64,000 bases of DNA from Verrucomicrobiota bacterium (GCA_017301975.1 JAFLEI010000006.1:124001-188000); one strand, 5' to 3'. Counted from the stretch's first letter, positions 53,271 through 62,574 are shown. The notes: a model not told the origin generated them from the sequence alone. Translations and numbers: made by a program.

Positions 53271-54386
53271 ATGAAGCTGCAGATCGTCCGCTATGAAGAC
53301 CGACATGTGGAGGCTGTGAAACGCCTCAATGCGCGGCTCGCCGCCGCCGGGGAGACGTGGAGCTTTCCTGAGCGCACGCAGAGCAACTGGCTTCCCGACA
53401 CAGCCAGCGAGGACATCATCGAGCACTACTACATCGCCGAAGAAGGCGATGAAGTGCGAGGCGGCTACATTTTGAAATGGCAGCCTTTTTGGATCGAAGG
53501 CCGCACAGAGCGAGTCTGCACGCTCTACCTTCCGCTCTCCGAAGGCATCATCAATCAGCGTTACAAGCTCCTCGGCCTTATCCTCATCCGCGACGCGCTT
53601 ACGCGAAACCCGCTCGCGTTTTGCCTCGGCATGGGTGGCGCGGCTCGTCCGCTGCCACAGACTTTGAAAATGCTGGGCTGGCAGGTCCATGATGTGCCAT
53701 TCTTTTTCATGCCTTTGTGCGCCGGGCGCTTCCTCACCAATCTGCAACCGCTGCAAACCAAGCCATGGAAACGCATGGCTGTGCGAGTGGCATCAATCAC
53801 GGGAGTCGCGGCTGCCGGACTGGCGCTCGTGAAAATGTGGCGTCGAGCTCCGGGCAAGGTGCGACGCGCTACGACGATGGAAGTGGTCGAGCTGTTTGGA
53901 GATTGGGCCGATGAGCTGTGGCAGGAAGCACGATCAAACTTCTCGCTCTGTGCCGACCGAGCGCGCGTGAATCAGAACCGCATCTACCGAGACAGCGGGG
54001 GTGAAAACATCCGCGTGCTCGTGCGGAGCGAAGGAAAACCCGTCGGCTGGTTTGTGGCGCGCTGCCGTGCGATGAGCGGGCACAAATACTTTGGCAACAT
54101 GCGTGTTGGCTCGATCATCGATGTGCTCGCACACCCGGGACACGAGACACACGTCGCCTGGGCTGCGCGCCAGTTTCTCAACGCGCGGGGCGCAGACATC
54201 ATCGTCTGCAATTTGCAGCATAAGGCATGGCGCGATGCCATCCTGTGCGCCGGCTTCTTCAAGGGGCCGAGCAATTTTGCTCTTGCCGCATCGCCCAAAC
54301 TCTGTGCGATGCTGCCACAGTATGCGGGGCGCATCGAGCACGCCCAATTCATGCGCGGCGATGGCGAGGGACCGACGCATCTTTGA
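53271..54386 (+). CDS. GNAT-like acyltransferase, unknown acceptor
   Basis: 371 residues. The N-terminus LQIVRYEDRHVEAVKRLNAR is typical of GNAT folds. The segment LYLPLSEGIINQRYKLLGLIL fits the acyl-carrier-binding loop. A second, similar half (about 225-360, with VGSIIDVLAHPGHETHVAWA) suggests a duplicated fold. A hydrophobic helix (ITGVAAAGLALVKMW) lies near residue 170. Since an acyl carrier protein gene is two genes downstream, an ACP-bound acyl donor is plausible. It follows the deacetylase gene by 12 bp. Confidence 0.65.
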   Translation: MKLQIVRYEDRHVEAVKRLNARLAAAGETWSFPERTQSNWLPDTASEDIIEHYYIAEEGDEVRGGYILKWQPFWIEGRTERVCTLYLPLSEGIINQRYKLLGLILIRDALTRNPLAFCLGMGGAARPLPQTLKMLGWQVHDVPFFFMPLCAGRFLTNLQPLQTKPWKRMAVRVASITGVAAAGLALVKMWRRAPGKVRRATTMEVVELFGDWADELWQEARSNFSLCADRARVNQNRIYRDSGGENIRVLVRSEGKPVGWFVARCRAMSGHKYFGNMRVGSIIDVLAHPGHETHVAWAARQFLNARGADIIVCNLQHKAWRDAILCAGFFKGPSNFALAASPKLCAMLPQYAGRIEHAQFMRGDGEGPTHL

Positions 54387-54409
54387 CCGCTATTTCTCAA
54401 TCATCAGCC

Positions 54410-56221
54410 ATGCCCGTGCCGCCTGCAGACGTCGCAAAATTGTTCGCCACTTTTGATGGCAGTACCGCCGCGTATCAATCGCTTTCGCGCACGCTAGATG
54501 CTGCGACTGCGGAGTGGCCTGAGCTGCGTGTCGCCGTGCTTTCCACCTGCACGGCAGAAGTGTTGCAACCGTTCCTCGTCGTCGAGGGCGCGCGGCGCGG
54601 CCTGCGGCTCAAGCCGTGGTTTGGACCGTTTGGCCAGATTGAGCAGCAGGTGTTGGATCCGCGAAGCGCCCTCTTCGCTTTTAAGCCCGATATCGTCTGG
54701 GTTTTCGCACGCCTCGAAGACTGGGCTGAGCGCGAGTTGCTGCAATTCGCCGCGCTAGAGGACGCTGCGCGCGCGGAGTTGCGTGATTCCATCATCAAAC
54801 GCATCACCGCGGTCACCGAAGCCGCTCGGCGAAACACAAGCGCGAGCCTGCTGTGGTGCAACTTTGCACCACCTCGTCTGCCTGGAGTGATGAGTGCGCC
54901 GGGTTTGTGCGATGGGCGGTCGCTGACTGCTTTTTGCAATGCGCTCAATGAGGAGATGAGCCGTGCCATTGCACTCGTGGCGGGTGCCTGGACATTCGAC
55001 CTCGCGCGCACGATTTCACAATGCGGTGCGAGCCGCTGGACCGACTCGCGCATGGCATTGCTCGCCCGCATTCCGTTTTCCACCGATGGGGCCATCGCCC
55101 TTTCCCGAGCTCTGACACGAGTGCTGCGCGCAGTACTAATGCCGCCGCGCAAATGTCTCGTGCTCGATCTCGACAATACGCTCTGGGGCGGTGTGGTCGG
55201 TGAAGTGGGCGCTGCCGGAATCAAGCTGGGCGACAGCTTCCCGGGCAACGCTTACGTTGCTCTTCAAAAAGCCGCGCTCGCCCTGAGAAATCGCGGCGTT
55301 GTTCTTGCCGTTGCAAGCAAGAACAACGAAGCCGAGGCTCTCGAAGCTCTCGCGCATCCCGATGGCATTCTGCGGCCTGGCGATTTCGCGGCGATGGAAA
55401 TTCACTGGGAGGACAAGGCCACGAGCCTGCGCCGGATCGCGAGCAAGCTGAACATAGGCACGGACGCGCTCGCATTCTTCGACGACAGCGCAACCGAGCG
55501 CGAATGGGTGCGTGCGCAGATGCCCGAGGTCGGTGTGATCGAGGTGCCGGCATCGCCTGCCGACTACGGCGCGGCTCTCGAAGATTCCGAGATGTTCGAC
55601 GCGCCGCTCATCACGGTGGATGATTTGCGACGAGCCGAGATGTATCAGCAGCAGGAGCAGCGCCGCGCGTTGCAACAGACGAGCGGCAGCGTTGACGATT
55701 TCCTGATGAGCCTCGACATGAAAGTTCAGGTGGGCCCGGTGAATACGGAAACTATGGAGCGCGTGGCGCAGTTGATCGCGAAGACGAATCAATTCAACCT
55801 CACCACCCGGCGCTACACGCACGCGGAGCTGTCTTCGATGATTGATGCGGGAGCGGTCGCGCTGTGGATGCGCGTTACGGATCGCTTTGGCGACAACGGT
55901 CTCACTGGTGCGATCATCGCCCTGCCGGAAGACGACACGGGCCTGTGGCGCGTCGATACACTGGTGCTAAGCTGCCGAATCATTGGCAGAAACATTGAAA
56001 CGGGACTGCTTGGCGTGCTCTGCAGTGAAGTCGCCAAACGCGGCGCGCACACTTTGAAAGGCGAGTATCTGCCGACCGCAAAGAATGAGTTGGTGAAGGA
56101 TTTCTATCCGAGGCACAAGTTCGCCGCCGATGATTCGGACGGCCGTCTATGGCGCAGATCGCTCTTGCCGCTCGACAGTTTCACGATTCCCAGCTACCTG
56201 CATCTCACTTATGCCGAATGA
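54410..56221 (+). CDS. FkbH-like HAD-superfamily (HAD-IIIC) protein
   Basis: About 603 residues. The C-terminal part is the FkbH fold: HAD motif I LVLDLDNTLWGG with Asp253 and Asp255, then VLAVASKNNEAEA and FFDDSATERE. A GNAT-like end follows, with TNQFNLTTRRYT, RIIGRNIETGLLG and KNELVKDFY. FkbH-type proteins load glyceryl or related three-carbon groups onto acyl carrier proteins or take part in acyl-group modification. The N-terminal 240 residues are an SGNH-like region typical of longer FkbH homologues. I chose the ATG at 54410; a TTG at 54383 is possible. It overlaps the ACP gene by 11 bp. Confidence 0.88.
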   Translation: MPVPPADVAKLFATFDGSTAAYQSLSRTLDAATAEWPELRVAVLSTCTAEVLQPFLVVEGARRGLRLKPWFGPFGQIEQQVLDPRSALFAFKPDIVWVFARLEDWAERELLQFAALEDAARAELRDSIIKRITAVTEAARRNTSASLLWCNFAPPRLPGVMSAPGLCDGRSLTAFCNALNEEMSRAIALVAGAWTFDLARTISQCGASRWTDSRMALLARIPFSTDGAIALSRALTRVLRAVLMPPRKCLVLDLDNTLWGGVVGEVGAAGIKLGDSFPGNAYVALQKAALALRNRGVVLAVASKNNEAEALEALAHPDGILRPGDFAAMEIHWEDKATSLRRIASKLNIGTDALAFFDDSATEREWVRAQMPEVGVIEVPASPADYGAALEDSEMFDAPLITVDDLRRAEMYQQQEQRRALQQTSGSVDDFLMSLDMKVQVGPVNTETMERVAQLIAKTNQFNLTTRRYTHAELSSMIDAGAVALWMRVTDRFGDNGLTGAIIALPEDDTGLWRVDTLVLSCRIIGRNIETGLLGVLCSEVAKRGAHTLKGEYLPTAKNELVKDFYPRHKFAADDSDGRLWRRSLLPLDSFTIPSYLHLTYAE

Positions 56222-56456
56222 CACCATCGAAATACGATTGCGCCGCGTTTTTTCGCAGGTGCTTGGCCTGCCCGAGGAAACCGTGGACGACGCCACAGCG
56301 CCTGACAACACAGCGCAATGGGACTCGCTCACGCACCTGCGCCTTGTGATGGCCGTCGAGGAGGAGTTTGGCGTTACGATTCCCGCCGAGCAGATCATGG
56401 ACATGATTTCCTTCAAGATCGCGCGGCTGATGGTCGAGGAGCAGGCTGCTTCCTAG
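56211..56456 (+). CDS. Acyl carrier protein
   Basis: 81 residues. The phosphopantetheine attachment site is Ser39 in QWDSLTHLRLVMAVEEEFGV, the usual DSL motif. The helical layout matches a stand-alone acyl carrier protein. It is not the housekeeping AcpP, because it lies between an FkbH-like and a MaoC/SDR gene. Its start is the ATG at 56211, inside the end of the FkbH gene, and the next gene starts 3 bp after its stop, so the three are translated together. Confidence 0.9.
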   Translation: MPNDTIEIRLRRVFSQVLGLPEETVDDATAPDNTAQWDSLTHLRLVMAVEEEFGVTIPAEQIMDMISFKIARLMVEEQAAS

Positions 56457-56459
56457 CGA

Positions 56460-57632
56460 ATGAGCGCGACCTTTCACACGGGGCAAATTTTCACCGAGCG
56501 CTTCACTCTTGATGCGGAGGTTGTGCGTCGCTTTGCGGAATTCTCTGGCGACACGAACCCGCTGCACGTCGATGCCGGGGAGGCGCGCGAGTATGGATTT
56601 CCTCACGCAGTGGCGCACGGCGCGATCCAGGTCGCTTATCTTTCGAAGCTGATAGGCATGGTTGTGCCAGGACCAGGTGCACTGTGGACCGGCCACCGCA
56701 TCGAATGGCTGCGGCCCGTCTTCGTTGGCGATGAGATCGAGCTTCGTGTGGAAGTAAAATCATGGTCTGCGGGCGCAAGCCTGCTGCAATTGAATTTCAG
56801 TGCGCAGAATGTGAAAGGAGAACTCGTCATGAATGGGGAAGCAGAAGTGAAAGTCGGACAAAAACTCGCGGCAGTGCGGCAGACAGACGCCGGGCAAGCT
56901 CGTGTATCTCTGGTGACAGGAGCCTCACGTGGAATCGGCGCCGAGATCGCCCGGACACTCGCCAGTCGTGGACGGGTCGCGTTGCATTATCACACGAATG
57001 CCGCAGCTGCGAAGGCCGTGGCCGATGAGATTCACGCGGCTGGAGGAGAGGCCGAAATTTTCGCCGCTGACCTTTCCCAGGCGGGAGCCGGCACGACGCT
57101 CCTGCGCGATGTTGCTGCAAAGTTTGGCCGCCTTGACATCGTGGTGCACGCCGCGACGACGCCCATCTCGACGACCACGCTTGCGCAGACGACTGCATCG
57201 CAGTGCGCTGCGTTCTGGCAGATCAATGTCGCCGCAGCGCTTGAGCTTCTGCAGGCGGCCACGCCATTGATGTCTGGCGGAAAATTTGGTCGCGTCATTT
57301 TTATGGGCACCTCGTATCTCTTTGGTGCGCCACCATCTGGAATGGCCGCCTACATTTCCGCGAAACAGGCGCTCTGGGGCATCACGCGCGCCGCATCGCT
57401 CGACCTCGCACCGCAGGGGATCACCGTGAACATGGTGTCGCCTTCGCTGACGATCACCGATCTCAGCGCGCATGTGCCTCAACGGATCAAGGAAGTCGAG
57501 GCGATGAAAAACCCTTGCCGCCGCCTTGCCACCCCCGCAGATTCCGCAGCCGCCGTCGCGTGGCTCGCCTCAGATGCGGCAGCTTTCATCAACGGGATCA
57601 ATTTGCCTGTGACTGGCGGTCCGGTAGTTTGA
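56460..57632 (+). CDS. MaoC-like dehydratase / short-chain dehydrogenase fusion
   Basis: A 390-residue fusion. Residues 1-132 are a MaoC/R-hydratase hot-dog domain with the catalytic Asp31 and His36 in SGDTNPLHVDA, and AHG at 52-54. Residues 146-390 are a short-chain dehydrogenase: LVTGASRGIGAEIA at 151-163, Ser284, and Tyr297-x3-Lys301 in AAYISAKQAL. These two activities are FabG- and PhaJ-like and would act on an acyl group bound to the ACP encoded just upstream, interconverting 3-keto-, 3-hydroxy- and enoyl-acyl forms. It ends the operon; the next gene converges on it. Confidence 0.9.
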   Translation: MSATFHTGQIFTERFTLDAEVVRRFAEFSGDTNPLHVDAGEAREYGFPHAVAHGAIQVAYLSKLIGMVVPGPGALWTGHRIEWLRPVFVGDEIELRVEVKSWSAGASLLQLNFSAQNVKGELVMNGEAEVKVGQKLAAVRQTDAGQARVSLVTGASRGIGAEIARTLASRGRVALHYHTNAAAAKAVADEIHAAGGEAEIFAADLSQAGAGTTLLRDVAAKFGRLDIVVHAATTPISTTTLAQTTASQCAAFWQINVAAALELLQAATPLMSGGKFGRVIFMGTSYLFGAPPSGMAAYISAKQALWGITRAASLDLAPQGITVNMVSPSLTITDLSAHVPQRIKEVEAMKNPCRRLATPADSAAAVAWLASDAAAFINGINLPVTGGPVV

Positions 57633-57647
57633 TCCCCTTGTGGATTA

Positions 57648-58433
57648 TCAGCTTCGCTTACGTGCAAGGATGGCAATTACCCCGGCAAAATGTGAAACAC
57701 CGGGGATGAGGAGCAGGCATTGATCCAACCAGCTAAAAACGCGTTCGGTCCGGTGAAACCAGGAGTCAGGAAACACCCGCCGCAGTCTGCTCAAGAGATA
57801 AAAGTGTCGCTCTTCCTCGATCACAAATCGTTTCCCAATATGCGTAACCTCTTTTGCACTGAGTTGTCGTTCGTCAGGACTCACGTCTTTCTCGACCGCC
57901 GATCGATCACGCAGCCACTGAAGTGTCTGCGAGTATGCGACAGGTTCCAGAAGCGCGACGCGACCGCCTGGACATAGAAGCCGCTCAAACGTATTGAGCG
58001 CATCATCAATAGGCATGTGATGGACGACCGACATAGCGAGGATGGCATCGAAGGCTCCGTTGGTCAGGTTCACACTTGCACCATCCGCTACCATGAACTT
58101 CACGTTGTCGGAGACGCCCTCCAACTGAGCCCTCTCCCGCGCGACTTCGATCAATTCGGGCGAAACATCCAGACCCGTGACACGGAAACCGAGACGTCCC
58201 AGGCGGCAGGCCATCTCACCGCTGCCGCAACCGAAGTCGCAAATGTGTCTGGGGTTGTGCAGCTTTAAAAAATGAATCACGCACTCCGTGTAGCGTGTGC
58301 GCCAGCGCGCACAATTCTGGTAACGGTCTATAATGTCTTGTGGCGTGGGGGCCAGATTTTCACGTTCACGCTGGGCAATCAAGACATGGTAGGCAATCTC
58401 ATTATCCAGTCGTTGTTCATTAGTGATGGACAT
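57648..58433 (-). CDS. Class I SAM-dependent methyltransferase
   Basis: 261 residues. HICDFGCGSGEMACRLGRLG is the SAM-binding motif, preceded by a helical N-terminus (NCARWRTRYTECVIHFLKLH). GLDVSPELIEVA is the strand-two end and ILAMSVVHHMPIDDA the post-II segment. GGRVALLEPVAYSQTL is also typical. It converges on the MaoC/SDR gene with 15 bp between stops, and is divergent from the acyltransferase gene at 58528. The substrate is probably a sugar or lipid of the locus. Confidence 0.85.
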   Translation of the reverse strand: MSITNEQRLDNEIAYHVLIAQRERENLAPTPQDIIDRYQNCARWRTRYTECVIHFLKLHNPRHICDFGCGSGEMACRLGRLGFRVTGLDVSPELIEVARERAQLEGVSDNVKFMVADGASVNLTNGAFDAILAMSVVHHMPIDDALNTFERLLCPGGRVALLEPVAYSQTLQWLRDRSAVEKDVSPDERQLSAKEVTHIGKRFVIEEERHFYLLSRLRRVFPDSWFHRTERVFSWLDQCLLLIPGVSHFAGVIAILARKRS

Positions 58434-58527
58434 AATTCAGGGGCAAACAATTGTTCAGAAGAACTTCAATTCATTCGTGGATAATTCGATCTAGCATTTC
58501 AGTTGTCCTCCTTGTAGCAACTTCGCA

Positions 58528-59607
58528 ATGATAAATGTGCAGAATAAGCGAATTCGTTGTTTCGATACCCTGAGATTTTTTGCGGCCGTCATTGTGCTGG
58601 TGAATCATGCGAGTTGGTTTTTCCCCACTAGTCTGAATTGGATCTTGCATAATTGGGGAATCTGCAACGCAAAGTCAGCCGTGGCTTTCTTCTTCGTGCT
58701 AAGCGGGCTGGTCCTGCACCAAAGCGGGCTAGGTGCCGGGCCGACAGGGGTATCTATCGGCCGATTTCTGGCGCATCGCTGGTTCCGGATATATCCGCTG
58801 TACTACGTGTCATTGATCCTGGGCGCGGCGGCTCTGTGCCTGCCTTTGGAAACGGTTGCCGCTCTGCGAACAGAGGTCACCGCCGCGCCGGTCGTTCTGG
58901 CGCACAATCATTGGGATTTGGCGCAATGGATTAACCATCTGATGTTGATCACTCCGGGGCTTGACTTTGATTTCATCAACCCACCGATCTGGACCCTGGC
59001 GGCTGAAATGCGCATTGCGCTGGTTTTTCCCGTCCTGTCGTTCGTGGTGTCCAGACTTTCGATGGGGGCGGGGGGGGCGTTGCTGGGTATTTCTTTCGCG
59101 GCAGCGCCAGCAATGGGAGCGATGACTGTGCCCACAATCGCATTGATTCCGCTCTTTATCGGCGGCGCGTGGCTGGCCCAGCATCGGCGGCAGTTGCCGC
59201 ACTTGCCGCAAGCCGGCTGGTTGGTCGTCCTGACGGTGGGAGTTGTGTTATATGTCCTCGCTCCCTGGCTTTGCCCCCCGAGCAGCATTCTGCATCTGTA
59301 TGTGGCGGGCTTTGGCAGTTTGCTTATCCTTCCGGCCACCGAGAATTGCCAGGCAGTGAGACAGTTTCTTGAGGCGCGGATACCGGTGGTATTCAACGAC
59401 ACCTCATACGGAATCTATGTTCTCCACTTTCCCCTGCTGCTAGGTGTCGCGTACGGGTTCAACGCTGCCGGCCTTCCTGCTTGGCTGTTCGTTCCCATCA
59501 GCATTTTACTCACGTTTATCGTGGCCGTGATTTTCAATCGTCTGGTCGAGATGCCAATGATTGCCCTGGGCCGGAGGCTGACGCGGAGTCGACCCACCAG
59601 GATTTGA
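58528..59607 (+). CDS. Acyltransferase-3 (OafA-like) membrane protein
   Basis: 359 residues with about ten membrane helices. The N-terminus IRCFDTLRFFAAVIVLVNHA carries the catalytic His of the family. SAVAFFFVLSGLVLHQSG is the second conserved segment, and DTSYGIYVLHFPLLL the late one. These enzymes O-acylate (usually acetylate) polysaccharide on the extracytoplasmic side. The same family is represented only by a broken remnant at 29103. The gene stands alone between two methyltransferase genes. Confidence 0.9.
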   Translation: MINVQNKRIRCFDTLRFFAAVIVLVNHASWFFPTSLNWILHNWGICNAKSAVAFFFVLSGLVLHQSGLGAGPTGVSIGRFLAHRWFRIYPLYYVSLILGAAALCLPLETVAALRTEVTAAPVVLAHNHWDLAQWINHLMLITPGLDFDFINPPIWTLAAEMRIALVFPVLSFVVSRLSMGAGGALLGISFAAAPAMGAMTVPTIALIPLFIGGAWLAQHRRQLPHLPQAGWLVVLTVGVVLYVLAPWLCPPSSILHLYVAGFGSLLILPATENCQAVRQFLEARIPVVFNDTSYGIYVLHFPLLLGVAYGFNAAGLPAWLFVPISILLTFIVAVIFNRLVEMPMIALGRRLTRSRPTRI

Positions 59608-59681
59608 AGGATTTGGATCGCGAAGTGGTGGGGGATCAAAATTGTCGGATGCATCCGTTGAATGCTCATGTAGCATGACGA

Positions 59682-60404
59682 ATGTCGTCGCTAGGCCGAG
59701 TCTTTTTACCCCGATATCTTCATGAGCGCCTGCAGGTGGATCGTTACCCCATCCTGCGCTTCATTCGCGCCGAAGCGATTCCTCTTATGAAGGCGGGAGT
59801 AAAAGTGCTGGATGCCGGTTCTGGCCGGCTTCCCGAACAGACGCTGCGCGGGGAGATTTTGGCCACTGGCGCAGAACTGCACACACTGGATTTCTGTGCC
59901 GGAGAGGGAGTGGACTTTGTGGGTGATGTCTCCGCCATGCCCTTTGGGGCCGACAGCTACGACATTGTGCTCTCTACACAGGTGCTGGAGCATGTGAAGG
60001 ATCCCGCCGGCGTCTGCGCCGAGATGGCCCGCGTCCTGAAACCGGGCGGTCATTTGTTCTTAACGACCCCGCAGTCATCCCCGATCCACAACGAGCCGTG
60101 GAACTTCTTCAATTTCACCCACTACGGGCTTGAACTCCTGTTTCAGAATGCCGGACTCTCTGTGGTGAAGAAAGATCCGCAAGGTGGTCATTTTGCGTTG
60201 CTTGCCTTCATGCTGCATTGGACCGTGCGCGTCATTGAGCGAAAGAAAATGTCCCCGCTCTTGAAGGTGCCGCTTATGCTGGCATCCAAGTTCATGTTTG
60301 GTTTTGTGACCAAGATCATTCTGCTCTGGTTGGACTCATGGGACAAGGAACCGACCAACACGCTAGGCTGGAACTTTCACGGGCAAAAGCCTAAAGGAGT
60401 GTGA
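59682..60404 (+). CDS. Class I SAM-dependent methyltransferase
   Basis: 240 residues. KVLDAGSGRLPEQTLRGEIL is the SAM-binding motif; LHTLDFCAGEGVDFVGDVS and IVLSTQVLEHVKDPAGVC follow, with ARVLKPGGHLFLTTPQSS. The C-terminus has a hydrophobic stretch (FMFGFVTKIILLWLDSW). It is on the same strand as the acyltransferase gene, 74 bp after it. A perfect hairpin follows its stop. Confidence 0.85.
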   Translation: MSSLGRVFLPRYLHERLQVDRYPILRFIRAEAIPLMKAGVKVLDAGSGRLPEQTLRGEILATGAELHTLDFCAGEGVDFVGDVSAMPFGADSYDIVLSTQVLEHVKDPAGVCAEMARVLKPGGHLFLTTPQSSPIHNEPWNFFNFTHYGLELLFQNAGLSVVKKDPQGGHFALLAFMLHWTVRVIERKKMSPLLKVPLMLASKFMFGFVTKIILLWLDSWDKEPTNTLGWNFHGQKPKGV

Positions 60405-60811
60405 TATTGCTCTGTTCTGCAGTCTAATTGCAGAACGGGACATCTGACGTTCGTGTGAAGTTCCGGAGACCATCCGCGAAGCGGTTGTATCGTAAACCAA
60501 ATGATCTATCGCCAAGATTAACATGAGTCAGCGAACCGAATCACTCCATACCATTACCTGTACTCTCCCGAGAAACCGCTGGCAAGGGGCTAAGTGACGG
60601 ACCTTGAGCCTGGGAAAAGCCACGCGCCTTCAGGGATGGCGTACCGTGTGGGACTTTCATGCAGCAACCCAGGCCACCTCTGCTTGGTATCGCACTCGCC
60701 ACACTGACAAAGATGCTGACATGCTGGCATTCACGTGCCAACAGATTCATGATTACGCCGCGCAGGCCCGCCATAAACGTCTCGGCCATACCCTTTAACA
60801 TTGACTCCGAC
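60405..60811. other. Intergenic stretch without recognised gene
   Basis: Four hundred bases before the deoxysugar methyltransferase. Only the hairpin at 60414 stands out. A frame reading into the methyltransferase from 60659 exists but its first 51 residues have no family counterpart. No promoter is clear. Confidence 0.5.
60414..60436 (+). terminator. Hairpin after methyltransferase gene
   Basis: An 8-bp perfect stem (GTTCTGCA/TGCAGAAC) with a 7-nt loop starts 9 bp after the stop at 60404. There is no T-run after it (GGGACAT), so it is either a weak terminator or an RNA-stabilising hairpin. Confidence 0.4.
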
Positions 60812-62041
60812 ATGATCGAAGCCCATCGCTGCCGTTCCTGCGGCTCCACCCACTCCCTCCCCGTCATCGACCTCGGCCTCCAGCCGCTAGCGAACAACCT
60901 CCTGCACCCTGAGGACCTCGGCCAACCGGAGCCTCGTTTCCCGGTGGCTGTATTCGTCTGCGGTGACTGCTGGCTGATGCAGATAACAAATACTGTGCCG
61001 CCGATCGATCTATTCGGCGAGTACCTCTACTTCTCCTCCTTTTCTAATGCCATGCTGCGCCACGCCCGCGCCGCCGTGGAAAAGCACATTGCGGAGAAAA
61101 AACTCGGGAAGGAGAGCTTCGTCGTCGAAATCGCAAGCAATGACGGCTACCTGCTGAAGAACTTCGTTGAAGCCGGGGTCCCCTGCCTTGGCATCGAACC
61201 GGCGGCCAATATCGCCAAGGTGGCGCGGAAGATAGGTGTCGAGACGCATTGTGCATTCTTTGGCAAGGAGACCGCACGGGAACTGCGTGAGCAGAGAGGC
61301 CTCGCGGATCTCATTCTGGGCAACAACGTCTTCGCTCACGCGCCCGACACCAACGACTTCGTCGCCGGCGTCGCCGAGTTGCTCAAGCCTGATGGCTGGG
61401 TGGTGTTCGAGTTTCCCTACGGCGTCGATATGATCGGTAAGGTGGAGTTCGACACGATCTACCACGAACATGTCTATTACTTCACGCTCACGCCCCTTAT
61501 TCCGTTGTTTGCACGGCACGGCATGGATGTTTTCCATGTCGAGCGCGTGGCCATTCATGGCGGCTCCCTGCGGCTGTATGCGTGCAGACAGGGCAGCGAG
61601 ACCATTCGTGGTACGGTTCGGCAAACGCTCGATGATGAGGCGCAGCGTGGGGTGAGCTGCGCTGCCTACTACCAGCGTTTCAGCGACGAAGCCGCCCGCG
61701 TTAGGGCTGATCTGATCGCCTTTTTTGAGGAGCAGAAGAAGGCAGGCAAGCGAGTCGCGGCTTACGGTGCTTCTGCAAAAGGCAGCACGCTGCTCAACTA
61801 CGTGGGCGATGCGGCGAAGACGCTGGAATTTATCGCCGACCGCAGCACCTACAAACATGGCCTCCTCAGCCCCGGCTTGCATGTGCCCATTGTGACCGCT
61901 GAGGAACTCGCCGCCCGCCGCCCCGACTACGCCGTGCTGCTCGTGTGGAATTTTGCTGAGGAAGTCATGGCGCAGCAGCACGAGTTTCGTGCAAAAGGTG
62001 GCCAGTTCGTCATTCCCCTGCCTCAACTCACCGTGACATGA
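60812..62041 (+). CDS. Sugar C-methyltransferase-like protein (Methyltransf_13/14)
   Basis: 409 residues with the three-part layout of TylC3/NovU C-methyltransferases. The N-terminal zinc-binding module has Cys in HRCRSCGS and VFVCGDCW. The SAM domain has VVEIASNDGYLLKNFVEAG, NNVFAHAPDTNDFVAGVA and EFPYGVDMIGK plus YHEHVYYF. The C-terminal domain has RVAAYGASAKGSTLLNY and FIADRSTYKHG. Such enzymes methylate a carbon of a dTDP-keto-deoxysugar. It is coupled by a 4-bp overlap to the RfbC-like gene downstream. Confidence 0.9.
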   Translation: MIEAHRCRSCGSTHSLPVIDLGLQPLANNLLHPEDLGQPEPRFPVAVFVCGDCWLMQITNTVPPIDLFGEYLYFSSFSNAMLRHARAAVEKHIAEKKLGKESFVVEIASNDGYLLKNFVEAGVPCLGIEPAANIAKVARKIGVETHCAFFGKETARELREQRGLADLILGNNVFAHAPDTNDFVAGVAELLKPDGWVVFEFPYGVDMIGKVEFDTIYHEHVYYFTLTPLIPLFARHGMDVFHVERVAIHGGSLRLYACRQGSETIRGTVRQTLDDEAQRGVSCAAYYQRFSDEAARVRADLIAFFEEQKKAGKRVAAYGASAKGSTLLNYVGDAAKTLEFIADRSTYKHGLLSPGLHVPIVTAEELAARRPDYAVLLVWNFAEEVMAQQHEFRAKGGQFVIPLPQLTVT

Positions 62042-62574
62042 AGTTTCACCCGACCGCATTCGAAGGCGTTTTGACTGTGGAGCCCGAACCGCGGCACGAT
62101 GATCGCGGTTTCTTGGCAAGGACCTACTGCGAGCATGCATTTGATGCGCACGGACTCAACACCCGCTGGGCGCAGCAGAATCACACTTCCACGCGTCAGA
62201 AAGGCAGCGTTCGCGGCATGCACTGGCAGGCGGAGCCGCTGCCGGAGATCAAACTTGTGCGCTGTCTCGTTGGCCGGGTGTTGGATGTGATCGTCGATGT
62301 GCGCCCAAGCTCCCCCACCTTCGGGAAATGGCATGCCGAGGAGCTTTCTGCCGAAAACATGCGGGCTCTCTATATCCCGGCGGGTTTTGCGCACGGCTTT
62401 CAGTGCCTGGAAGAACACTGCGAGTTGTTTTACCTCATGTCAGAATTCTACAAACCGGAAGGTGCGCGTGGTCTGCGCTGTGATGATCCCCAGATCGGCA
62501 TCGCCTGGCCATTGCCGGTGATCAATCTGTCTCCGCGGGATGCTGAACTCCCGGGACTCGATGAACTGTCATGA
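62038..62574 (+). CDS. rfbC: dTDP-4-dehydrorhamnose 3,5-epimerase-like protein
   Basis: 178 residues. A cupin-fold epimerase of dTDP-4-keto-deoxysugars: PRHDDRGFLARTYCEHAF, QNHTSTRQKGSVRGMHWQ (catalytic His), GRVLDVIVDVRPSSPTFGKW and YIPAGFAHGFQCLE. The C-terminal GLRCDDPQIGIAWP is also typical. It overlaps genes on both sides by 4 bp. Beside a C-methyltransferase and an epimerase/dehydratase, the product may be a branched deoxysugar rather than L-rhamnose; the specificity is not certain. Confidence 0.92.
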   Translation: MKFHPTAFEGVLTVEPEPRHDDRGFLARTYCEHAFDAHGLNTRWAQQNHTSTRQKGSVRGMHWQAEPLPEIKLVRCLVGRVLDVIVDVRPSSPTFGKWHAEELSAENMRALYIPAGFAHGFQCLEEHCELFYLMSEFYKPEGARGLRCDDPQIGIAWPLPVINLSPRDAELPGLDELS

